Shown here: in pieces, positions 1-5,839 of the stretch
Numbering within the stretch: position 1 is the first letter of the stretch
Layout: each line of letters opens with the position of its first letter
Assembly: GCA_030630015.1 (NCBI GenBank)
Contig: DAOVNV010000100.1
Location: 1 to 8,452, forward strand
Direction: 5' to 3'
Length of the DNA stretch: 8,452 bases
Source of the DNA: Desulfuromonadales bacterium
Lineage (GTDB): Bacteria > Desulfobacterota > Desulfuromonadia > Desulfuromonadales > BM103
Translations under genes and position numbers: made by a program
Notes under the pieces: model-generated
The model's input: the letters and a program-made list of their open reading frames with translations, nothing else
What the model was told of the DNA's origin: nothing
Databases searched by the model: none

Positions 1-599
1 AAAACCGTATCATCTATCCGGGTCGGATGGCGGAAGATCGTGTGGGAAGGAAGACTCACGTCCAGATACTGGGGCTCAATGATTACATCCCGAACGGGAC
101 CCTGAACGCCGTCAACGACTCCACAGATGACCTTGATGCAAACTCCGTTTTCCTGGACGACTTCCGGGATTTCGAAGGACTGGATGTCCCGATAGCGCGG
201 ATGCATCATCTTGTCTGTCGTCGGCAGGTTTGTCCAGAGCTGAAAGCCTTGCATGATGCCGTCCTCATCACCTTTCGGCATCTCCTGGTGAATGATGCCG
301 CTGCCAGCCGTCATCCACTGCACATCGCCTGCCGAAATCATCCCCTGGTTGCCAAGGCTGTCGCCATGCTCGACATCCCCACGCAGTACATAAGTGATCG
401 TCTCGATGCCACGGTGTGGATGCCAGGGGAAGCCCTTGACGTAGTGTTCCGGATTGTCGGAGCGAAAATCGTCAAACAGCAAAAACGGGTCGAAAAGCGG
501 GACCTCGTCGAAGCCAAAAGCACGCTTCAGGTGAACACCGGCCCCCTCCATCGTCGGTTTACCATGCAAAAGTGTCTTGACGTCTCTGATCTCTGCCAT
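1..599 (-). CDS. Pirin family protein (3' end outside window)
   Basis: Reading the minus strand from ATG 599-597 gives 199 uninterrupted codons to the window edge; pirins are usually about 230-300 residues, so the C-terminus is missing. The N-terminal cupin holds the metal-ligand pattern of pirins: His60 and His62 in PWHPHRGIETITY, then His104 and Glu106 in GSGIIHQEMP, matching the two-His plus His/Glu set of human pirin and E. coli YhhW. The opening LFDPFLLFDDF and the block GDVQWMTAGSG are also typical. Family members bind Fe or another metal; some have quercetin 2,3-dioxygenase activity, but the physiological substrate is generally unknown, so no reaction is assigned. A purine-rich AAGGGGTGG precedes the ATG by about 5 nt. 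It lies downstream of, and in the same direction as, the cupin and Cys-rich genes, but has its own TATAAT box. Family call is firm; function is open. Confidence 0.93.
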   Translation of the reverse strand, partial: MAEIRDVKTLLHGKPTMEGAGVHLKRAFGFDEVPLFDPFLLFDDFRSDNPEHYVKGFPWHPHRGIETITYVLRGDVEHGDSLGNQGMISAGDVQWMTAGSGIIHQEMPKGDEDGIMQGFQLWTNLPTTDKMMHPRYRDIQSFEIPEVVQENGVCIKVICGVVDGVQGPVRDVIIEPQYLDVSLPSHTIFRHPTRIDDTV

Positions 600-649
600 C
601 TTTTCCACCCCTTCGTGGTTACTGCCTGCCAGTCACACGCATCTTGAAT

Positions 650-655
650 ATTATA
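650..655 (-). promoter_or_regulatory. Candidate -10 box of the pirin gene
   Basis: The minus strand reads a perfect TATAAT here, about 51 nt before the pirin ATG, which would give a 5' leader of roughly 40-45 nt. The -35 position (around 672-678, reading CCAACC/CAACCT) is poor, so the promoter may need an activator, or the match may be chance. Confidence 0.45.
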
Positions 656-720
656 GCGTGTTTTGCCGGCAAGGTTGGAACGGGAGGGAACTGCGGTCCG
701 AAAACGTAAGGGACTGCGCG

Positions 721-939
721 TCACTTGCCAGGCTGCCACCTTACGGCGGGACAAGCGCTGAAACGCTTCTGATGCGCAAAACAGAGGAGTTGCCCTCCGA
801 ACCTGTCAGGTGCGGACAAGCACACATCCAGTTCACGTTCGGAAAGGGGTGCGCCGCACAGGGCACAGGATTGCACCGCCTCCGTCACTCCTTGTTCGGT
901 TTGGTCAGCTGCCTGACCCGGTTCATCACTCCTATTCAT
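721..939 (-). CDS. Small Cys-rich (putative zinc-binding) protein, 72 aa
   Basis: I do not recognise a named family. ATG 939-937 lies inside the last codons of the cupin gene (8-nt overlap), which suggests translational coupling; the longer open frame up to 981 would overlap the cupin more and shows no better start. The protein has a polar 20-residue N-terminus, then a compact core: Cys25-x2-Cys28 (CALCG), Cys40 in LDVCL, RFGG at 46-49, and Cys53-x2-His56-Gln in LLCFAHQ. The spacing C-x2-C...C-x12-C-x2-H looks like a small zinc-ribbon or treble-clef site. The tail (FSACPAVRWQPGK) includes a fifth Cys63. No signal peptide or membrane segment is seen, so it is probably cytoplasmic. Metal binding is inferred from residue pattern only; a role with the upstream cupin is suggested only by the overlap. 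A chance frame is possible but the clustered Cys/His make it less likely. Confidence 0.65.
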   Translation of the reverse strand: MNRSDEPGQAADQTEQGVTEAVQSCALCGAPLSERELDVCLSAPDRFGGQLLCFAHQKRFSACPAVRWQPGK

Positions 940-1276
940 AGGCCGTGGGAACCATGCACATAAAAACCAGGGGACCGTCACCCGTATTGCGATACTGGTG
1001 CTTCTGGTGAGGTGCTACAAGAAGGTAATCGCCGGCTCCGACAGCCTTTGGCGTGTCACCATCCATCACCTCGCCGCACCCCTGCAGAATGTAGTTCAGA
1101 TGTTCGCTTTCATGGGTGTGGTGAGGCGTCTGCCCGCCGGGTGCCAGGGTAAATACCCGGATGGAAAAGTTGGGGGCGCCGTCAGCCTTGCCGATCGGCA
1201 CCTGTTTGGTGGCGCCGATAGCACCAGCCATATGCACTGGAAGTACTTCACAATTTTCAAGACGGGTAATCCTCAT
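932..1276 (-). CDS. Single-domain cupin protein, 114 aa
   Basis: A small one-domain cupin. Cupin motif 1 is visible as GGQTPHHTHESEHLNYILQG (47-66), with His53, His55 and a Glu58/His59 position as likely metal ligands. Motif 2 is APHQKHQYRNTG (88-99), with His93 the expected fourth ligand and Asn97 the conserved Asn of PxGxxHxxxN; the usual Gly of that motif is replaced (PHQKH). The length of about 110 residues is normal. Start ATG 1276-1274 has a strong AGGAGT Shine-Dalgarno 5 nt upstream (1282-1287). There is no signal peptide, so it should be cytoplasmic. Stand-alone cupins of this sort may be isomerases, dioxygenases or sugar/ligand binders and cannot be assigned from sequence alone. It is first in a minus-strand pair with the 72-residue Cys protein, and the upstream gap holds the inverted repeat at 1296-1428. 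Confidence 0.9.
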   Translation of the reverse strand: MRITRLENCEVLPVHMAGAIGATKQVPIGKADGAPNFSIRVFTLAPGGQTPHHTHESEHLNYILQGCGEVMDGDTPKAVGAGDYLLVAPHQKHQYRNTGDGPLVFMCMVPTAYE

Positions 1277-1295
1277 TATTGACTCCTGATTATTT

Positions 1296-1428
1296 GTAAC
1301 TATTCAGCATCTCAGCGAGGGCATGTGGTCTATAGTCATTGCCTGCGTCCAATATTGTCACTTAACTTCCCGCAAACAACAGCTATAGCCCACATGCTGT
1401 GCGGTTAGTCAGACAGCTGAATAGTTAC
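1296..1428. repeat. Two-part inverted repeat, MITE- or IS-end-like
   Basis: The outer arms are a perfect 13-bp inverted pair: GTAACTATTCAGC at 1296-1308 and its complement at 1416-1428. The inner arms are 15 bp with one mismatch: GCATGTGGTCTATAG at 1321-1335 against the complement of CTATAGCCCACATGC at 1383-1397. The arm pairs are separated by unmatched segments of 12 and 18 nt, and the centre (1336-1382) is unpaired. Flanks share only a run of T, so no convincing target duplication is visible. It occupies most of the divergent gap between the cupin and ABC-F genes and holds CTATAG, a -10-like string, in both inner arms. It could be a non-autonomous mobile element, a relic of IS ends, or a dyad-symmetric regulatory region. 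Confidence 0.7.
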
Positions 1429-1461
1429 TTTTGTTTTATTATTTCAAAGGATGACTCCCCC

Positions 1462-3105
1462 ATGATCAGTACATCAAATATCTGTCTGGCTTATGGCAAA
1501 CGGACCATTTTCAAAAACGTCAACATCAAGTTCACTCCCGGCAACTGCTACGGCCTGATCGGTGCCAACGGTGCCGGTAAATCCACCTTTCTCAAAATAC
1601 TGGCCGGCGATAGCGACCCGGACAAGGGGGAGGCATCCATCGGCAAGGGGCTGCGTCTGGCCGTGCTGCGTCAGGATCAGTTCGCCTTTGATGAAGAAAC
1701 CGTGTTCAATACCGTGATCATGGGTTACCAGCGGCTGTACACTGTCATGGTCGAACGCGAAGCGATCTACGCTAAAGATGAGTTTACCGAGGAGGACGGC
1801 GTCCGTTCCGGCGAGCTGGAAGCTGAATTTGCCGAGATGGACGGCTACGAAGCTGAATCCGAGGCAGCGGTTTTGTTGAACGGCTTGGGAATTCCCGAAG
1901 AACTGCGTCATAAGAAAATGAAAGAGCTGGAAGGCGGAGAAAAGGTGCGGGTCTTGCTGGCACAAGCACTATTCGGCAATCCTGATGTTTTGCTGCTTGA
2001 CGAGCCAACCAACAACCTCGATCTCAAATCGATTCAATGGCTCGAAGAGTTTCTCGGCCGTTTTCAGAATACGGTGATCGTTGTCTCGCATGACCGCCAC
2101 TTCCTCAATCAGGCCTGCACCCATATTGCCGATATCGATTTCGGGACCATCCGCACCTATGTGGGCAACTACGATTTCTGGTATGAGGCCAGCCAGCTGG
2201 TTTTAAAACAGAAGCAGGATGCCAACAAAAAAGCCTCAGACAAGGCGGACGAACTCAAATCGTTTATCGCCCGGTTCAGTTCCAACGCTTCCAAAGCCAA
2301 GCAGGCGACCTCGCGTAAAAAGCTGCTCGACAAACTGGATATTGAAGAGTTGCCGGTGTCTTCTCGCAAGTATCCGTTTGTGGTGTTCAAACCGGAGCGG
2401 CCCTGCGGCGATATCATCCTCGAAGTGAAGGGCCTGAGCAAAACCATCGATGGTGTCAAGGTGCTGGACAACCTGGACCTGATCGTCAACAAAGAGGACA
2501 AGATCGCCCTGATCGGCAGCAACAGCGTCGCCAAGACCACTTTGCTGCAGATCCTTGCTGGCGAAATGCAGCCCGACAGTGGCAGTTTCCGCTGGGGCGT
2601 AACCATTAGCAACGCCTACTTTCCCAAGGAAAACAGCGCTTATTTCGATAACAACCTGAATCTCATCGAGTGGCTGTGTCAGTTTCCGCCCCACGAGGGG
2701 GAGAACTTTGCCCGCGGTTTTCTTGGCCGCATGCTGTTCTCCGGCGACGAGGCAACCAAGATGACCAACGTACTCAGTGGGGGGGAGAAGGTGCGCTGCA
2801 TGCTGGCGCGGATGATGCTGTCCAATGCCAATGTGCTGTTGTTCGACGAACCCACCAACCATCTCGATCTGGAATCGATCACCGCTCTCAACAACAGCCT
2901 GATCAATTTCCCCGAAGTGATTTTGTTCACCTCCCACGATCACAAATTCGTCGCCACTCTGGCCAACCGGATTGTTGAGTTGACCTCTGGCGGGGTGATC
3001 GACCGGGTGATGAGCTTTGACGAGTACCTGGAAAATGCCGATGTCAATGCACTGCGTGAGCAGTTATGCCATGGCAAAGCTGTGGAAAGTGGTCTGGCTG
3101 CTTAA
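1462..3105 (+). CDS. ABC-F family ATPase, YbiT-like, 547 aa
   Basis: A soluble duplicated ABC ATPase without membrane segments. Domain 1 has Walker A GANGAGKST (34-42), Q-loop RQDQF (70-74), signature LEGGE (156-160), Walker B DVLLLDEP (175-182) and switch His210 in SHDRHF. A charged linker follows (about 240-310) with RFSSNASKAKQATSR, the ABC-F hallmark. Domain 2 has signature LSGGE (438-442), Walker B NVLLFDEP (457-464) and His492 in SHDHKF, but its Walker A is GSNSVAKTT (352-360), lacking the two inner glycines, and its Q-loop region reads YFPKEN without Gln. Length and order match E. coli YbiT (about 530 aa). ABC-F proteins bind the ribosomal E site and modulate translation or antibiotic sensitivity; the ribosomal role here is by family. 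I chose ATG 1462, with AAAGGA about 10 nt upstream; the frame stays open back to 1399, but those residues (MRLVRQLNSYFCF) do not fit the family N-terminus and lie in the inverted repeat. It is probably monocistronic. Confidence 0.93.
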   Translation: MISTSNICLAYGKRTIFKNVNIKFTPGNCYGLIGANGAGKSTFLKILAGDSDPDKGEASIGKGLRLAVLRQDQFAFDEETVFNTVIMGYQRLYTVMVEREAIYAKDEFTEEDGVRSGELEAEFAEMDGYEAESEAAVLLNGLGIPEELRHKKMKELEGGEKVRVLLAQALFGNPDVLLLDEPTNNLDLKSIQWLEEFLGRFQNTVIVVSHDRHFLNQACTHIADIDFGTIRTYVGNYDFWYEASQLVLKQKQDANKKASDKADELKSFIARFSSNASKAKQATSRKKLLDKLDIEELPVSSRKYPFVVFKPERPCGDIILEVKGLSKTIDGVKVLDNLDLIVNKEDKIALIGSNSVAKTTLLQILAGEMQPDSGSFRWGVTISNAYFPKENSAYFDNNLNLIEWLCQFPPHEGENFARGFLGRMLFSGDEATKMTNVLSGGEKVRCMLARMMLSNANVLLFDEPTNHLDLESITALNNSLINFPEVILFTSHDHKFVATLANRIVELTSGGVIDRVMSFDEYLENADVNALREQLCHGKAVESGLAA

Positions 3106-3116
3106 CAGCAAGAGCG

Positions 3117-3131
3117 AATAGCAGGGCTATT
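3117..3131 (+). terminator. Weak hairpin after the ABC-F gene
   Basis: AATAGC-AGG-GCTATT forms a 6-bp stem with a 3-nt loop, 11 nt after the TAA stop. The T-run is poor (TTGTCG follows), so terminator function is uncertain. Confidence 0.3.
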
Positions 3132-3157
3132 TGTCGAAAATTGCCGTTGCATATGGA

Positions 3158-3221
3158 GCGTGTGTCCGAAGCCTATCGTAGCGGAGGATGCGTGTGTCCG
3201 AAGCCTATCGTAGCGGAGGAT
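3158..3221. repeat. Perfect 32-bp tandem duplication
   Basis: Two adjacent copies (3158-3189 and 3190-3221) are identical over all 32 bp; each starts GCGTGTGTCCG and ends GCGGAGGAT. The flanks do not extend the repeat (3157 A versus 3189 T; 3222 A versus 3190 G). Each unit contains TCCG and CGGA as a short inverted pair. The duplication lies in the gap between the convergent ABC-F and regulator genes. With only two copies it is not a CRISPR array, and no spacers are present. Confidence 0.95.
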
Positions 3222-3251
3222 ACGATCAACCAATTTCGCAGTAGGTTCTGG

Positions 3252-3584
3252 TTAAGTTCGACAGGCTCCTGTAACACTATAACGCGGCTGACTGATCGAC
3301 TCACCGCGACAGATCGGACAACGTCCCGGCCGCTTCAGGCGGTCCCGCTTGACGAATACGAATCCGCAGCCCCTGCATTCGGCCGGTAGAACGGTCAGAG
3401 CGAGCCCTTCGCGGTGCAGACTGTGGCGGATGTGTTCCAGATGGCCGTAGACATCTTTCACAGGGATACCGATCTCCTCGGAGATATCCATCGCCGTCAC
3501 AGTATCGCGACGCAGGATGGAGACGATACCTTGCCTCAGCGTATCAAGCCTTTCGGATGGAACAACCGGCTTCTTTGGTTTCAT
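3252..3584 (-). CDS. HTH plus zinc-ribbon transcriptional regulator, 110 aa
   Basis: Residue numbers are for the form starting at GTG 3593 (113 aa). An N-terminal winged-helix-like segment (about 15-65) contains LRQGIVSILRR, then AMDISEEIGIPVKDVYGHLEHI, the pattern of a helix-turn-helix. It is followed by a four-Cys zinc ribbon: Cys73-x2-Cys76 (CRGCGF) and Cys92-x2-Cys95 (CPIC), with a basic stretch KRDRLKRPGR between. This arrangement corresponds to the small predicted regulators grouped as COG3357. I placed the start at ATG 3584 because GAGGTG lies 6 nt upstream; the GTG at 3593 would use part of that same element as its start codon. The last residues (about GACRT and the stop codon) are read from a REP-like TTCGACAGGCTC motif, so the C-terminal tail may be acquired. 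The gene follows yajQ on the same strand after about 87 nt. Target genes are unknown; DNA binding is inferred from the fold. Confidence 0.82.
   Translation of the reverse strand: MKPKKPVVPSERLDTLRQGIVSILRRDTVTAMDISEEIGIPVKDVYGHLEHIRHSLHREGLALTVLPAECRGCGFVFVKRDRLKRPGRCPICRGESISQPRYSVTGACRT
3255..3273. repeat. REP-like motif at the 3' end of the regulator gene
   Basis: The segment contains GTTCGACAGGCTCCTG, resembling the widespread extragenic string CTTCGACAGGCTCAG found as scattered repeats in many proteobacterial genomes (from memory). It overlaps the last codons of the regulator, and its left edge lies at the TAA stop. Confidence 0.4.
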
Positions 3585-3631
3585 CTCTGGCACCTCAGAG
3601 AGGATTGTATCATGTCCAGGAGGCTGTCGGA

Positions 3632-3656
3632 CTATTCATGAGCCGGCTCCAAATAG
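3632..3656. repeat. 25-bp imperfect palindrome between yajQ and regulator
   Basis: CTATT (3632-3636) and AATAG (3652-3656) flank the perfect 10-bp palindrome GAGCCGGCTC (3640-3649), with 3-nt and 2-nt unpaired segments. A second palindrome, GGGGCCCC (3658-3665), lies beside it, nearer the yajQ stop. Neither is followed by a T-run on the minus strand, so this is either a weak terminator or processing hairpin, or an operator for the regulator downstream. Confidence 0.4.
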
Positions 3657-3671
3657 AGGGGCCCCGCCTGA

Positions 3672-4157
3672 TCAACTCCGCATATTGATAAACTGCAGGG
3701 CAAGGCCGAAATCCTTCTCCTTGAGCAGCTGAATCACCGTCTGCAGATCATCAAGCTTCTTCCCGCTGACCCTGACCTGATCATCCATAATCTGGGCCTG
3801 CACCTTGAGCTTGCTCGCCTTGATCTGTTTGACGATCTCTTTCCCCTTCTCCTTATCAACCCCCTGGACAATACTGATCTGCTGCCGCACTGTATTGTGT
3901 GAGGCCGATTCCGTCTTGCCGTAATCGAGGCATTTGGACGAAACCTTGCGCCGGATCAGCTTGCCGATCAGGATATCGATGATCGCTTTCAGCTTGTAGT
4001 CATCGGCGGCAAGGATGGTAATCGCCTCGTTGGCAAGCTCGATCTCGTTGTGGGTCCCCTTGAAGTCATAACGCTGGGCGACCTCCTTGCGGGTCTGGTT
4101 GACGGCATTGTCGACTTCCTGCATATCGACCTTGGATGCAATATCGAAGCTGGGCAT
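3672..4157 (-). CDS. yajQ: YajQ family nucleotide-binding protein, 161 aa
   Basis: Full-length YajQ (E. coli 163 aa). The N-terminus MPSFDIASKVDMQEVDNA, the block RYDFKGTHNEIEL, and the C-terminal SKLKVQAQIMDDQVRVSGKK and DDLQTVIQLL align from memory with YajQ (MPSFDI, SKLKVQAQI, VRVTGKSRDDLQ). The fold is two intertwined RNA-binding-like alpha/beta domains; it is cytoplasmic, with no signal peptide or membrane segment. Homologues in Xanthomonas, Stenotrophomonas and Pseudomonas were reported to bind cyclic di-GMP and act with transcription factors; other work ties YajQ to nucleotide or tRNA binding, so the ligand here is not settled. Start ATG 4157-4155 has a strong GGGAGGA 7 nt upstream (4165-4171). 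It is divergent from an HD-GYP phosphodiesterase gene and precedes the HTH/zinc-ribbon regulator on the same strand, so a shared transcript is plausible. No residue-level oddity was noticed. Confidence 0.95.
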   Translation of the reverse strand: MPSFDIASKVDMQEVDNAVNQTRKEVAQRYDFKGTHNEIELANEAITILAADDYKLKAIIDILIGKLIRRKVSSKCLDYGKTESASHNTVRQQISIVQGVDKEKGKEIVKQIKASKLKVQAQIMDDQVRVSGKKLDDLQTVIQLLKEKDFGLALQFINMRS

Positions 4158-4277
4158 TCTGGAATCCTCCCGTTAATATTTTTTGTGTGGTGCTTTTATT
4201 ATCAGAAAAGCGGGGATTAATCCACCCTTTGCCGCTATCTTGCCAACACCACCCAAAATGACAACAAAGAAAACCTG

Positions 4278-4307
4278 TTGCACTGATTTCAGATTCTGAG
4301 CTATATT
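4278..4307 (+). promoter_or_regulatory. Candidate sigma70-type promoter for HD-GYP gene
   Basis: TTGCAC (4278-4283) is followed after 18 nt by TATATT (4302-4307), a 5/6 match to TATAAT; the -35 matches only TTG. Transcription would start near 4313-4315, at or just before the first in-frame ATG at 4316, so either the message is leaderless or the true start codon lies downstream (e.g. ATG 4370). Confidence 0.4.
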
Positions 4308-4315
4308 CCGTCCCT

Positions 4316-5839
4316 ATGTTCCGCTCGCATTATCCCTTCCGAGTCGTTCTGCCAACATCCCGCGTGATCATGGCCGTATGGCGTATCACGCAAACTATCC
4401 TGCAAAAAACGAAGGCGGTTATACCGTCAGGCTTGCATCGTCCTGGCGCCCGGTGGGTCGGCAAACCTCCATTCGGTTTCTATCGGGGAATCCGTTTCAG
4501 GCTCGCGCTTTTTGTTTTGATTCTGATTGCCGTCACAACATTCAGCGTTTCGTTAATTGTGATGCAGATCATGAACCAGGTCCTGTTGGATTCCCTGATT
4601 CAACGAGGGAGCGCTATTACACAGGCCGCTGCAACTCCAGCCGGTTACAGTCTCCTGACGAATGATCGCCTGGCACTCGACAATCTTGCTGCACAGATCA
4701 AGCGTGCCCAAGCGGAACTTGTGTATGTTGCAATCCTGGATCTGAAGCAGAACATCCTGGCGCACAATCATCTTGATCGGGTTGGCAGCAATCTTCCACT
4801 ACTGTCAGGAACTTTGCTTGAACATCCATCCGATCTCACGATTGTGAGAGGCCTGCGTGAAGGGACCGAGTGCTTTGAATTTCGCCGACCGATATTCTTT
4901 GCGGACCAGTACGTCGGTGACGTTGTTATCGGGATCAGCACCCTGGAACTCGTCGCATCAAAAGCATCTGCACACCGACAGATTCTGTTGGTCGCAGCTG
5001 TGGCCACGACCCTTGCCCTGTTCGGCGTCATGCTGCTTTCGTCGATCATGACCCGTCCGATCGAACGGTTGACCAAAGGGGTTTCCAGGCTGCAGAAGGG
5101 TGAACACGTTGACGACATACCGACTAAATCACACGATGAGCTTGGCATGTTAACGCGTAATTTCAATCAGATGGCGCGGATGATCCAGCAACAGAAAGAG
5201 AGCCTGCAGGGTTATGCAGCGGAACTGGAATTGTCATACAATGACATGGTCCGGATTCTCGCAGCCGCACTCGACGCGCGTGACAATTACACCTATGGAC
5301 ACTCGGCGCGCGTCGCCCGGCTTGCACTCGGGCTCGCCGAAAAACTCAATCTCGGCCGGGAAGCCATGCAGGAACTCGAACTGGCCTGTCTGCTGCATGA
5401 CATCGGCAAAATCCATGTGCCTGATGCCATCCTTAACAAAAAAGACAAACTCGATCACAGCGAACATCAGCAGATCATCAAACATCCGCTCCTCGGTTCG
5501 CAGATTCTGGAGCTTGCCCCGTCCCTGCACAAATACATTCCGGTGGTCAAACACCATCACGAACGCTATGACGGCGCCGGCTACCCGGATCGGCTGAGCG
5601 GTGACGCCATCCCTCTTCACGCCCAGATCGTCGCCCTGGCGGATACCTACGACGCAATGACCACCTCGCGACCGTACCGGAAGGGCCTCAGCCGCGGTGA
5701 GGCGGTTGACGAAATCCGTTTCTGTAGCGGCAGCCAGTTCAATCCGCGGTTGGTTGAACCGTTTATCGAAGTCATTTGCTCTTTCCCGGAAGAGATGTCG
5801 GACGATATCCGGCGACCGGAGTTCTTATGCGCCTCGTAA
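4316..5839 (+). CDS. Membrane sensor HAMP/HD-GYP c-di-GMP phosphodiesterase, up to 507 aa
   Basis: Order of parts (numbering from ATG 4316): basic N-terminus; membrane helix 1 about 62-84 (RLALFVLILIAVTTF...); a periplasmic sensor of about 135 residues, Cache/PDC-like by its LVYVAILDLKQNILAH strand pattern; helix 2 about 222-244; HAMP about 245-297 (TRPIERLTKGVSRLQKGE); a short coil; HD-GYP about 308-490. Catalytic motifs are complete: His329, HDIGK at 361-365, His390, HHHERYDGAGYP at 413-424, and DTYDAM from Asp443. HD-GYP proteins hydrolyse c-di-GMP using two or three metal ions, so it should lower c-di-GMP in response to an external signal; that activity is inferred. The N-terminal extension of about 60 residues before helix 1 is longer than needed; ATG 4370 is an alternative start and neither has a clear ribosome site. 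The 3' end overlaps the lipoprotein gene by 13 nt, suggesting co-expression. It is divergent from yajQ. Confidence 0.92.
   Translation: MFRSHYPFRVVLPTSRVIMAVWRITQTILQKTKAVIPSGLHRPGARWVGKPPFGFYRGIRFRLALFVLILIAVTTFSVSLIVMQIMNQVLLDSLIQRGSAITQAAATPAGYSLLTNDRLALDNLAAQIKRAQAELVYVAILDLKQNILAHNHLDRVGSNLPLLSGTLLEHPSDLTIVRGLREGTECFEFRRPIFFADQYVGDVVIGISTLELVASKASAHRQILLVAAVATTLALFGVMLLSSIMTRPIERLTKGVSRLQKGEHVDDIPTKSHDELGMLTRNFNQMARMIQQQKESLQGYAAELELSYNDMVRILAAALDARDNYTYGHSARVARLALGLAEKLNLGREAMQELELACLLHDIGKIHVPDAILNKKDKLDHSEHQQIIKHPLLGSQILELAPSLHKYIPVVKHHHERYDGAGYPDRLSGDAIPLHAQIVALADTYDAMTTSRPYRKGLSRGEAVDEIRFCSGSQFNPRLVEPFIEVICSFPEEMSDDIRRPEFLCAS

Noticed and set aside
27..647. 206-codon open frame on the plus strand
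   Set aside because: It is antisense to the pirin gene, whose family motifs are on the minus strand; the plus-strand product has no recognisable pattern.
1336..1400. Promoters in the divergent gap (e.g. TTAACT-N16-TATAGC for ABC-F; TTGTCA at 1355)
   Set aside because: Spacings and matches are too poor to place a promoter with confidence; recorded only as part of the inverted-repeat finding.
1451..1465. Four-codon ORF (MTPP, stop) whose TGA overlaps the ABC-F ATG as ATGA
   Set aside because: Its ATG abuts the AAAGG ribosome site, which therefore cannot serve it; short ATG...TGA frames are common by chance. Too weak for an upstream ORF call.
3158..3221. CRISPR array
   Set aside because: There are two directly adjacent copies with no spacer and no cas genes.
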